A stretch of DNA of 64,000 bases, from NCBI RefSeq assembly GCF_040183065.1, contig NC_091127.1, positions 103,896,834 to 103,960,833 on the forward strand, read 5' to 3'. The notes under the pieces are model-generated. The model saw only the letters and a program-made list of their open reading frames with translations. It did not search any database and had not been told where the DNA came from. This document shows, piece by piece, positions 1 to 9,139 of this stretch. The translations under genes were made by a program, and so were the position numbers. Numbering within the stretch: position 1 is the stretch's first letter; the number at the start of each line of letters is the position of its first letter. The stretch comes from Periplaneta americana (lineage: Eukaryota > Arthropoda > Insecta > Blattodea > Blattidae).

Positions 1-476
1 GAACGGGACAGTAGGTTCATGGTGTGTGAAAACCAGGCGGTTGTGACGACGTGGGGGGGAGGTTTAATAAATTTGAGGCGGGATTGAAAATACATTTACA
101 GAGTCAGCTTTCTATTCAAATGATTTTGGTTCGAATTCGGACGAAATAATTATCATCACTAAGGACCGTATTCTGACCCAGGGCGTACTGAGATAAAGTT
201 AGTTGTTCATAGACTATATTGATGTGACGTCGTGTTTGGCGTGTAATACAGGTACTGTCAGGGAACAAATGCATCTTGTTTGTGCTGCAGTTGACGTTCT
301 ATTCATGATTCAAAACTAGACCCACAGACTGTTGACAATGCATTCTAATAATGACTAATACTCCCGGCCTAGTTGTCTCATAAGTGATGCCTTGTTGGTT
401 TCGCTTATGTCCTGTCTCCGGAAAGTTGACTAAACAACAACAACTACGATGACCTTTCCTACAATGTAAATTATTT
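1..476. other. No recognisable gene or repeat
   Basis: I see no coding region, tRNA-like motif or terminal repeat in this stretch. It is ordinary AT-rich sequence. Confidence 0.5.
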
Positions 477-593
477 ATTCGTTTATTTAATTCATTTATT
501 TTTACTGGCAGAGTTAAGACTATAAGGCCTTCTCTTCCACTCAACCAGTATAAAAATATATAAGAAGTGTAAATAACAGAAATACAGAAAACA

Positions 594-650
<57 letters not shown>
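477..650 (-). mobile_element. 5'-truncated non-LTR retrotransposon 3' end
   Basis: The block at about 505-548 (a 'ctggcagagttaag' core and a 'cttccactcaaccag' core) matches the block at 11850-11897, which lies in the 3' untranslated region of the retrotransposon at 11.8-16.3 kb. Read on the minus strand it runs from an AAT tract into the shared block and then into a TAAA-like tail. It is a short dead copy of the same family. Confidence 0.55.
595..650. repeat. (AAT)n microsatellite
   Basis: About 18 uninterrupted AAT/ATA triplets. On the minus strand it reads as a run of tyrosine codons, which is an artefact of the repeat. Confidence 0.95.
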
Positions 651-652
<2 letters not shown>

Positions 653-1322
653 TAAGAGCAAAATGTAGATGTGTTTAGTTACATAATATGTATTATATTA
701 TAACTCTAAGTGTTATACACTAACAATTAGTGTTAAATAAGATAATTTAGACCAAAGGAAATAATGAAGGAAAATTGATATATTAAAAACAAAAATCATA
801 TTCTACGAAAGTTATATTTAAAGAAAGATCATACTCTGGAGACGAAAAGGAGTTTTTTCGATACTCGGCTCTTGAAAGTAGTCAATGTCTGACAGCTCCT
901 TTAAAGCCAGCGCGCACCGGACGCTATACTACTTGTATGTACGATGAAAGAGGGCTTCGGCCACAGTGCAAGCGGCAAGCGGCGCGGCGCGTTGAGTGGC
1001 GGCGTGGATGAATCACAAACGCGTGCTAGCAAATGCAGCTGGCCATAGTGTGAGCGGAGCGGCATTTTGGAGGGGAAGTTGGTTCAAGGACAACGCTACT
1101 CGCCGCTGGCCGCTCGCTCTTGTTTGAGATTTTAGCGGCGCCGCTCACAATTGCAAGTATGAATTGTCAAGAAATGAGAAAGAAGTTATCATTTAAGAAG
1201 GGAAAACCGGAATATTCCTGTGGAATAATTGGGAGAAGAACTTCAAAAACCTCTCCATGACGAGGAATATGTAGAAAGACATTTTACTGAACGCGAATAA
1301 TATTTTTATAATATGTCGTATG

Positions 1323-1323
<1 letters not shown>

Positions 1324-1377
<54 letters not shown>
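1324..1377. repeat. (ATT)n microsatellite
   Basis: About 18 perfect ATT triplets inside Harbinger element A. Confidence 0.95.
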
Positions 1378-1379
<2 letters not shown>

Positions 1380-1639
1380 CATACTTCGTAGAATATTGTC
1401 GGGATAAACACTCAGTACTGCGTACAATATTAAACATATTCCAACTCCGAAATAAAGGTACAATTATATGATTTAAATATTTCTGTTGTTACGATTAACC
1501 ATTGTTAAAGCAAAGAAATACGGGTACGATTAAAACTATTAGGTCAAAAGTAATTATTTACAATCTCATACAAGAATACTGACACTTCTGTTATGAAAAA
1601 ACACAATCTATTAAGTATAAATTATAATGTTATATTAAC

Positions 1640-2500
1640 ATCTGCGACTTATTGAAATAATTTGTCTATCAAATTCACTGCAACTATTATTCCTGCGATC
1701 TGAGTTCTAATGAGTTTGCACATCATCAGTTCTGTAAATTTGTAAAGTCGTTTCATGATAATGCAGATCATTCTTTGTCGCAATCTTTTCTCAAATGGAA
1801 GATTATAATATGTGCTGGCTCTTTTCACATTTGTGTCCATATTTCTATTCGTGAATCGCCACTTAGCACGCAATATTCCGAAAGCACATTCCACGTGTTA
1901 TTTTTCGAACACTAGATAAACGTTGATTAAAATTTTCCCTTCTATGTGTGAGTTCTCTCACTAGATATTTCCTTATAAGATAAAGTTTTAGATGATAGGC
2001 TTCATCTCCAATAAGTACAAGTGATACCTTTACATGTAAGTTCGATAGTTCAGGCACATTGAACCTGTTGGTCTCCAACAAATTGAGAAGTGTAAAGTTG
2101 TGAAAATGCCTCCATCACTGTTTTTTCCTCTTCCCACCAAATCAGTGGTTAAAATGTTTAGTCTGCGCCAGCAATACTCTGTAGTAATACTACGTAAATT
2201 AAAATATCTGGAACCGAATTTACCAGGACCCTTTACTTGACCATGCTTTTCGTCGTTTGTTACGAAGCAATTAGGGAACCACAACGTTCGTAGTAATTAC
2301 TGACTACTTCGTTTAATTTTTCTTTATTTGGTTATGGTATAAATTCTTTAATCGATTCATTTTTTATTACCTCACACGTTTCTCTTGCCATTACAATTGC
2401 TGTAAATTTTCCTACCCTGAAGGAAAATGCCAGTGTTCGCAATGATGTCCCTGTGGTTATAAACCTACAAGAAAGAGTAATGTTAGAAATTTACCTTAAA
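1640..2500 (-). pseudogene. PIF/Harbinger (HARBI1-like) transposase, decayed
   Basis: The minus strand gives ordered pieces of a HARBI1-like DDE transposase in different frames. At about 2460-2340 there is 'SLRTLAFSFRVG' followed by 'ARETCEVI'. At about 2284-2150 there is an 'FPNC' motif, a degenerate 'DGKH'-type motif (reads DEKHGQVK) and 'YFNLRS', then 'GKNSDGGIF'. At about 2000-1880 there is 'LIGDEAYHLKLYL', then 'FNQRLSSVR', then 'ECAFGILRAKWR'. This order matches the family's core, where the enzyme cuts and pastes its element at short target sites. At least two frameshifts and several stops break the gene, and the first catalytic region is degraded. I did not recognise the region upstream (2595-2837). 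Confidence 0.82.
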
Positions 2501-3798
2501 TTTTTCTTCATTTTAACGTAGTAGAAGACTTAATATTAGAATATATTAATATTTTAGTCACTAATTCATTAAATATTCATTATTGCATTCTATTTCAGAA
2601 GACGTGGCAAAAATAAGTGGTAGAATTTAAAAGATAAATTTGAGAAGGAACTCCAGAAGCTCCCAAAGAAACGAAGCGGTTCCGAAGCTCTTGAATCGCT
2701 ACATCGTTATGGACGTTTTTCGACCTGACGATGTTTATGAAGGACGTCGTCCTTTCTGATAGGACTGTAGGAAATTTTTCCTTCCAGGAGATCCCATCGA
2801 CTCCAAATAGTCCTGATTTGAGGGAAAGTAAAGACAATTGTCAGCGATGATAACGTATCATTTCAGACGAATATGTCTTCGAATGCCTCAGCACCAAAGC
2901 CAAGGGCTCGAATATAAATCTGAATTATTTAAATATATAAGTTATCACTGATATAAAAATATATTTATGTTAAATCTATTTATCAATAATTGGTTATTTA
3001 AAATAGTACCTTATATACAGTGGTCCTGAGCATAATTTTTAATGTCTCTTTTGCCGCATATGAAAAGTAATAATTATAAGTGCAGTGGAAAAATTACAAT
3101 TGCACAGCATACAATTGTAAGAAGTTTTAAATGCAATATACCAAAATGAAAAATATTGAAAACTGCTCATTTCTGATGTTAAATTTTCGTAAGTATAAAC
3201 ATGTGTTTTTTGCCATGTAAGATGCAACCCATGCAATTATTCGTAATGAATGAGACTTAATTCCATCAACACAAAAATTTAAGGATTCGTAGGACTATTT
3301 TAATTTAATTTAATTTATATGCAGTATAGCCTACCTGCATCATTGCTCGAAGAATGCATAACTTAAAATAATTTTATTTTAATATAATGATTAGCCATTG
3401 TGCAATAGTGATAGATCTCCGAAATTTGATGGCTTGCTTCTGTAGTCGCTCCTTATTTTTATTTAGAAAATAGTCGAAAGTTGTGATAGGTATGTGAGTA
3501 TACTTCAAACATCTATCTGGAAATGTTCCTAATTCTCCATACAAACGATGAAATTCTCAGAGTTTCACATCTCTTATTAAATGGATGAACATAAAATTCT
3601 CTTTCATTTCTGTTTTAAGTTGTTCTTTCTAGATAAGAATTGCCTAAAAGCAAACACTGTCATGATCTCATCTCCACGCCGCGCCGCGTCGCTCACAAAC
3701 TCTGCGCTACATGGCCACACCAACGCTCTTTCCTCCCCACTCCTCAATTTTTCGAGAGCGGTACCGCTCCGCTCGACGCTTCCACTGTGGCCGCAGCC
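2501..3798. other. Rest of Harbinger A, no recognisable coding
   Basis: AT-rich sequence between the transposase remnant and the right terminal repeat. Short open frames exist at 2595-2837 and 3039-3236 on the minus strand, but I recognise no family motif in them. The last 130 bp are GC-rich subterminal repeat. Confidence 0.5.
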
Positions 3799-3960
3799 TA
3801 ATGGAAAGGAGAAAAATTCTCTCCGGCACCGGGATTTGAACCCGGGTCTTCAGCTCTTCGTGCTGATGCTTTATCCACTAAGCCACACCGGATACCCATC
3901 CCGGTGTCGGACAGAATCGTCTCAGTTTAAGTTCCAACTCTTGGGTTCCCTCTAGTGGCC
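3799..3960 (-). mobile_element. tRNA-derived SINE, left inverted arm
   Basis: On the minus strand this carries an A-box-like TGGCTTAGTGGATAAAGC (complement of 3868-3885) and a B-box-like GGTTCAAATCCCGG (complement of 3829-3842), about 30 bp apart as in a tRNA promoter. Beyond the tRNA-like part it shares the 'gaacccaagagttggaac' body with the right arm. Harbinger A is inserted just outside at 952/3799. Confidence 0.82.
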
Positions 3961-4039
3961 GCCCTCTGCACTACGTCATAGATGTCTATGAACGTAGGAT
4001 TGAAGTCCACACATGTGCTGAGGTGCACTCGTTATGAGT
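3961..4039. other. Spacer between the inverted SINE arms
   Basis: About 80-150 bp of non-palindromic sequence that would form the loop if the two arms paired. Confidence 0.5.
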
Positions 4040-4699
4040 GACTAGTTGGCCGAGATCCGACGGAATAAGCGCCGTCTTAAATCACGAAGGGAACCCAAGA
4101 GTTGGAACTTAAACTGAGACGATTCTGTTCGACACCGGGATGGGTATCCGGTGTGGCTTAGTGGATAAAGCAGGGCCGGGCATGAGAGCAGCTCCATTTA
4201 GTCTGCCAGAGCTGCTCTCGCTCCGCAAGGCACTTCAATTCCAAGCCAGAGCAGAACGCTCACGCAGTGGCGGACTCGCATTACAGCTACCTTCCCTGAA
4301 TTAATATAACAAGAGCCAGGGTTGTTCTAGTCTTTCAGTCTGTCAGTACATAATAGTTTATAAGGATATTGCATCAATCCATTGTACATTACAGAATTTA
4401 TAACACTCTTATTAATTTAATGAAATAAACTTCGCTCTATGCACACACACAAATCATTAGGCTTATTTACATAGCCCATACGCACATACTGTAATCTCCT
4501 CACCACGGTTCTACGAGGCAGACGTATGGCTTCCATTTCCCCTACTTGCTGTGGACAGAGTTCATCTACCAATATAATTAAACACCGCTTGATGAAGTTA
4601 CCTTCGTTGAATGTTTTTAATTCCTTTGCAATTTCGTGGCAAATTTTGTAGCTAATTCTCATAGCCGATTCACTAAGTGCATTATTGTCATTCTGTTAA

Positions 4700-4836
4700 T
4701 ATGTAATATAATATAATATAATATAATATAATATAATATAATATAATATAATATAATATAATATAATATAATATGATATGATATGATATGATATGATATG
4801 ATATGATATGATATGATATGATATGATATGATATGA
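4700..4836. repeat. Pentanucleotide arrays (AATAT)n then (ATATG)n
   Basis: About 14 AATAT units run directly into about 13 ATATG units. The second array differs from the first by one base per unit, so it probably arose by spread of a single substitution. Confidence 0.93.
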
Positions 4837-5205
4837 AATGAACATAAATTAATACAACTTAAAGAAAATGTTTCTCAGGTACATTATATTAGAGTATTTA
4901 TTCGATATTTATATTGCATTATAAATTATTATAGTCCATTTAGTAATATATAATTTTAAATTATACAAATATTATGATATATCATAGTATAGTATCTTAC
5001 AGTTCATGATATATAATATGATATATGATATATCATGAACTGTAATATACTATACTATGATATATCATAATATTTGTATAATTTAAAATTATATATTACT
5101 AAATGTATAATAACCTATAATGCAATGTAAATATCAAATAGATACTCTAATGTAATTTACCTGAGAAACATTTTCTTTAAGTTTTATTAATTTATGGCGT
5201 TCATT
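4837..5205. repeat. Large inverted repeat (hairpin, arms about 180 bp)
   Basis: The left arm (about 4837-5014) is the reverse complement of the right arm (about 5028-5205), with about 13 bp between them. Landmarks are 'aagaaaatgtttctcagg' at 4862 paired with 'cctgagaaacattttctt' near 5160, and 'agttcatgatatat' paired with 'atatatcatgaact' at the centre. The right arm overlaps the surviving transposase coding sequence, so the left arm is an inverted copy of it. Confidence 0.85.
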
Positions 5206-5845
5206 ACCAACATATTTGTCATATTCAGTAGCATGTTGTGAAGAATAATGTCGTTGGATATTTAACCTCTTTATCAGTTGGAATGTTTTATGCCAAATTA
5301 AACACTTTGCTAATCCACTGCTCTCTACCAAAAGGAAATCCTCCTCTCAAGATACATTAAACGCATTGGGAATAGCGGGACGGTTTAGTGTATGAGCGGA
5401 AGCTCCGTCTTCAAAGTTCGCCATCACAGTGCAGAGTCACCACTGCACCGACACTGAATGACGTACCGAATTCATACGTCAGAGCGCTCGCGAGACCAGC
5501 TCTTTAAAGCACACAGCGCTCATTTCTCAAAATCACGTCATGTGCCCAGCCCTGGGATAAAGCATCAGCACGTAGAGCTGAAAACCCGGGTTCAAATCCC
5601 GGTGCCGGAGAGAATTTTTCTCCGTTCCATTACTCTTTCCTCGTATGATGACGCAGAATATCTGCATGGAAATATCATATGTACTTCGGTACATTAAAAT
5701 AATATATACTTGTATGTAGCCGGACGCTATACTACTCGTATGTAGTGCTGTGCTTTTGTGCGATATTATACTAGCTAGCTATAAGATACGAACATTAGCA
5801 CACTAGATACTATAATAATGCTTCATCAGAGACATTTTCTGTAAG

Positions 5846-6012
5846 ATGGCCAAGAGGATGGATCCAGAAGGACTGTTATTATTTGCATTGACTTTAAAAC
5901 AGAAGCGTAAAATCTGTATTCATGAAATTATTAATCGTAGGGACGAACTAGGGAAATTCCATCATTTATATCACGACCTAGAAAATGATGAGGAAAAGTT
6001 TCAACAACACTT
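5846..6012 (+). pseudogene. Harbinger-type transposase N-terminal fragment
   Basis: The translation begins MAKRMDPEGLLLFALTLKQK and continues with 'IHEIINRRDELGKFHHLYHDL' and 'DEEKFQQHF'. This resembles the N-terminal segment of PIF/Harbinger proteins, where a '(h)P(l)N..R...GeFh.LY..LR' stretch precedes the DDE core. After about residue 56 the resemblance stops, and the rest of element B lacks the catalytic core. The fragment lies 100 bp right of the duplicated terminal sequence at 5720-5744, which fits its being the original 5' end of element B. Confidence 0.7.
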
Positions 6013-6129
6013 CCTTTTAACAAAATCATTTCCCCACATTTGTTCTGTTTCCATTGCGCTTCAAATTTCTTTTCATACACTATCCCTAAGTTCGTCTATA
6101 ATCAGTAAGTTTTCATGGATTTGAATACG

Positions 6130-6937
6130 CTTACCGTATTGAAACTTTCATGAAAACAGGGATTCAGAACGATCTGAGTCTCAAGTTCGATACACCTAAA
6201 AAGTGAGGTTGGATCGTATTCAATAGGGATTGAGTTGCATGAAAACTGGTATCGTATTCAAAACGATCTCCAACAGTAATTTCAATTACAAATTCAAAGG
6301 AAGAAATTGGTGGAATGTAGGTAATAAGTTTTGTACAACAGTTCATATTGCTCTTACTTGCATTAGTATATCAGCACTGTAAATCTATTATTTATCCATA
6401 ATAGTTTAATAATGCCTACTTACCCATCCTTATTTCACTATGCTAATGATATTCATTACCGCACTGAGTGCAGTAATCAACTAGTGCGGTAACAACTATA
6501 AATTTTATGAAAAAAAAAATCGCACATTATAACATAACCAATTTTAGATTTCTTTCCTTTATATCCGGTGTCTTTTCATTTTAGGAGAACAATTGAATTA
6601 GCGTGTTTATTAATACTGACGTTTGTTTACATGAACGTTACACTCCGCAACATGGAATAATACAAACTGTGTGCTCATTTTCCACAGACAAGGAAGCTGT
6701 TTCACCTCCTAGATTAAATTTTCCATCTTGAAAGCAATGCAAATATAACGCTACAATGTTTCCTGGACCACTGTTCTGGACTTCGTGGTCGCATTCGCGT
6801 TCTGCGTATGCGTCAACTTTGTAAAAATAGCCAGGAATCAAATGCGCGCTATATAGCAGAGTTTTGTAGCTTATAGCGGGCTATACTTTTCGGTGTGCGG
6901 GTTAACATATAATCGCATGCTACACAAATGTTAGCTA
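6130..6937. other. Non-coding interior of Harbinger B
   Basis: AT-rich sequence with no recognisable protein or tRNA-like motif. Short open frames at 6164-6346 and 6638-6841 (minus) show no family signature. Confidence 0.5.
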
Positions 6938-7058
6938 CAGTGCGTCTAGAGATAGAGTGGACTTCCCGGTTGTTTACATGTAAATCTGGGAGTAGGTGCG
7001 ACAACTCTCGCCCAATCCAAGGCCACCGCCGCGGTCCACTCTATCTCTAGGCGCACTG
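6938..7058. mobile_element. 121-bp Tc1/mariner-type MITE
   Basis: Ends CAGTGCGTCTAGAGATAGAG and its near-complement CTCTATCTCTAGGCGCACTG form an inverted repeat of about 24 bp, flanked by TA on both sides (6936-6937, 7059-7060). No coding capacity. Confidence 0.85.
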
Positions 7059-7110
7059 TATATAAGTTATATCTTTCTTGTATAGTATAGCGTCTGGTGT
7101 GCGCTGGTCA

Positions 7111-7909
7111 ACACTGATCAAACATTATTTACACTATTATCTACAGTGTTATGTATTGTAATGCAAGCTATTTTATTTAAAAATACTAAGCCTACTTACT
7201 TTGCAAATAGCGCACAGTAATGTAAATATTTTGATCAGTGTAAGCCTACATTCTTTATGATAGTGTAAATAGTAAAATTAGCGTATTTTAGTGTGCATAG
7301 TGTAAATAATTTAAATTGTAAATATTAGTGCAGTTGTTAAAGTTGTTCACGTTTTGCTTTGCCCGACTGGACCAAATAAGATTCGCGTGAGTGGACAGAC
7401 AAGTACGAATCAAATACCTTATATGATTTATAACCCAAAAATAAAGGTGTGTTAGATATACGATAAGTGGAAATATAAGGTATAAACCATATAGATCCTA
7501 TAAATCTAGAATATAAATAAAATTTAATAGATATCAGTTTATTACCAATATAAATCCTAGAAATTTCATATCCAAATCAACCAGTATTTCGCTTGCTAGA
7601 TGCACGTTCGTCGTTCACATAAAAACTCCAGTAATACTTAATCTTGTAGCCTCATGGGACAAAGTACGGTCTCTAATCATCACCAGAGGTTTATAAGAAG
7701 AAACAAGTTCTGTGGGACGTGGTTTGACATCCGCCGCACTACGCATTACTCTCCAGCTATTAAATCTTATACTAATTCTCTGGTAGTGTCTGTCATACCT
7801 AACACATCTACATGTGCCCTTTAGGCAAGCTAGAACGTGGGGAGACTTTTATGTTTCTTAAATAGATACGAATCATCCAGAATCTACCACCACTGCCATC
7901 TGCCAGTGT
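7111..7909. other. No recognisable gene
   Basis: AT-rich sequence with no supported feature. Parts near 7650-7900 may be further body of the SINE that follows. Confidence 0.45.
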
Positions 7910-8175
7910 TTAGACAAACTACCATGGCCGAGATCGATTCGGCGTCACCCAAACACAAATGGTGCCCTATTTTTCGAGGTGAGATTATAATGAAAGGAGA
8001 ATTGTGGAATGTTAATACAATAACGAGGGAAATATGGAGAACTCTGAGAAAACTCTCGGAACCTTGGTTTTTTCCACCAAAAATATAACTTCACCATCCC
8101 CAAGATTTGAACTCAAGTTCGTAATCATCATAAACCAGCGCCCTGCCAACTGAGCTACTAAGGCGGCTGTCTTAA
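7910..8175 (-). mobile_element. tRNA-derived SINE
   Basis: On the minus strand the head reads TAGCTCAGTTGGCAGGGCGC (A box, complement of about 8134-8153) and GAGTTCAAATCTTGG (B box, complement of about 8102-8116). A non-tRNA body follows, with a GGTTCCGAGAGTTTTC-like motif at about 8050. The B box carries changes from consensus. Confidence 0.7.
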
Positions 8176-8700
8176 ATCGTGTATAGTGTCATATATTGCA
8201 CAAGTATCGACAATAATCCAGTGTTGAAGTGATCGGACTGGCACTGACAGATAGCTGCAGGCCTGGCTTTAACCACGTGGTAGTTAAGACAGATTGTAGC
8301 TCCCTAATTCAGTTATTTAATGAACCAATTACTCATTCTCTCACAGTTCCTTCTAAACCAGGGATACAAAACTGAGCGCCAGTTGTGGCATACGTCACAT
8401 GCATCATTTCCTCAAGCTCACGGGTCATTCATATGATAAGGTAGAGCGAGTTTGTATTCGCTGTCTAGTGGTGGAATTCAACGCAGTGTCGTTCGGAAAA
8501 TACCAGTTTAAAGAGCAATGGGAAAATGAATACTTCTGTATTTAAAACAATCACAAATCGCGTATGAGTTCTGTATTGGTTCTACATACGTATGTGAGCA
8601 AACATTCTCGAACATGAACTTCAGTAAGAGCGATTATCTCTCTGGGTAATAGATGCACATCTGATTTCCCTCCTCTTAGATTTATAAATATAACAGGCCC
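8176..8700. other. No recognisable gene
   Basis: No open frame, tRNA-like head or terminal repeat that I can support. Confidence 0.45.
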
Positions 8701-8728
8701 AAAAAAAAAAAAAAAAAAAAAAAAAAAA
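8701..8728. repeat. A28 homopolymer
   Basis: A run of 28 adenines followed by a C and six T. It could be the poly-A tail of a retroposed sequence upstream, but I could not identify one. Confidence 0.9.
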
Positions 8729-9139
8729 CTTTTTTCTTGGTGCCTTGGTTTTTGGATCTATTCTTGGGGTTATTTGATGCGCTGATTCAGAAAATGACAT
8801 TGTCCAGGCCGTATCAGTTCTAGTTTCTTAGATATTGTTGAATTTGTATAATTATATAGTAACCTATATACCGTTATCATAATTCTCTTTTGTTACAAAA
8901 TTATCTGTAATAACGTCTAGGTGGTTTTCATGGAACCAAAAAATCATTTTGTTGGCTTATTTTTTATTGATAATATCACAGAAATCAATTGAAATAATCA
9001 TATCCTGATCTATGAGCTATGAGATCTGTGCCGTACTCGCATCTTTTACTATTCCACCCTTCATGAGTTAGCACAACTCCCAGAAGATAGATCTTAATAA
9101 GTTATGTCTGTTACAGGACAAGGTAAAAAAAAGTGGCGA

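Larger units (their letters stand above)
953..3798 (-). mobile_element. Harbinger-type element (A)
   Basis: The ends form an inverted repeat of about 22 bp: GGCTTCGGCCACAGTG at 953 pairs with the complement of CACTGTGGCCGCAGCC ending at 3798. Both subterminal regions are GC-rich and carry many GCGGC/GCCGC motifs. The transposase remnant is on the minus strand at about 1640-2500. The element interrupts the left SINE arm: joining 952 to 3799 restores the sequence found in the right arm (complement of about 5615-5647). No clear 3-bp target duplication is visible. Confidence 0.72.
4417..5331 (-). pseudogene. hAT transposase remnant (GTF2IRD2/ZBED-like)
   Basis: Two pieces survive on the minus strand. 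The upstream piece (5331-5134) reads KCLIWHKTFQLIKRLNIQRH, then 'YDKYVGNERHKLIKLKENVSQ', which resembles the degenerate zinc-finger start of GTF2IRD2-like hAT proteins. The downstream piece (4662-4417) reads SYKICHEIAKELKTFNEGNF, then 'IKRCL' and 'RLPRRTVVRRLQ', the conserved 'serving IAK' and 'SRRTVTRRI' region that follows the finger. Between them about 470 bp of AT repeats and a long palindrome replace the expected linker. The catalytic DDE core and C-terminal dimerisation domain are absent. This is a dead N-terminal remnant. Confidence 0.72.
4171..5554 (-). mobile_element. hAT element with perfect 8-bp target duplication
   Basis: Termini CAGGGCCGGGCA (4171) and TGCCCAGCCCTG (ending 5554) are inverted repeats of the hAT type. 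The host sequence GGATAAAG is duplicated exactly at 4163-4170 and 5555-5562. The transposase remnant runs on the minus strand. The interior also contains pentanucleotide arrays and a large inverted repeat. The gene is truncated and broken, so the element is not autonomous. Confidence 0.93.
942..5719. mobile_element. Fold-back pair of tRNA-derived SINEs with two later insertions
   Basis: Two copies of the same tRNA-derived SINE face each other: a minus copy at about 3799-3960 and a plus copy at about 4040-5719. They are about 97% alike by eye over about 140 bp once the insertions at 953-3798 and 4171-5554 are removed. The pair is bounded by direct repeats of 25 bp with one mismatch (917-941 and 5720-5744), and the right side ends in an A/T-rich tail before the repeat, as expected for a retrotransposed unit. 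About 550 bp would remain without the nested elements. Head-to-head integration as one unit is my inference. Confidence 0.6.
4040..5719 (+). mobile_element. tRNA-derived SINE, right arm, split by a hAT element
   Basis: The body at 4040-4150 leads into an A-box-like GTGGCTTAGTGGATAAAG at 4153-4170. It resumes after the hAT insertion at 5555 with the anticodon-like region and a B-box-like GGTTCAAATCCCGG (5590-5603). The 3' part (5604-5719) ends in an A/T-rich tail. The insertion lies between A and B boxes and would disable polymerase III initiation. Strand follows the tRNA boxes. Confidence 0.82.
907..7107 (+). mobile_element. Harbinger-type element (B), interrupted by nested insertions
   Basis: The termini at 907-931 and 7083-7107 are a 25-bp inverted repeat with two mismatches, starting CCAGCGC. 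An N-terminal PIF/Harbinger-like protein fragment lies at 5846-6012 in the + orientation. Removing the block 942-5719, which is flanked by a 25-bp direct repeat (917-941 and 5720-5744), leaves a unit of about 1.4 kb with the coding start about 130 bp from its left end. I could not identify a clean 3-bp target duplication. A 121-bp MITE (6938-7058) sits near the right end. The element is non-functional. Confidence 0.65.

Noticed and set aside
299-661. 120-codon minus frame with a long tyrosine run
   Set aside because: The run is the AAT microsatellite, and the rest is the 3' end of a retrotransposon.
907-953. 3-bp target duplications for the two Harbinger elements
   Set aside because: The flanks do not match (aag/tca for B; gag/taa for A), so I did not claim them.
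2595-2837. 80-codon minus frame upstream of the Harbinger transposase, considered as the second Harbinger (Myb/SANT-like) protein
   Set aside because: No Trp-spaced Myb or MADF pattern is visible.
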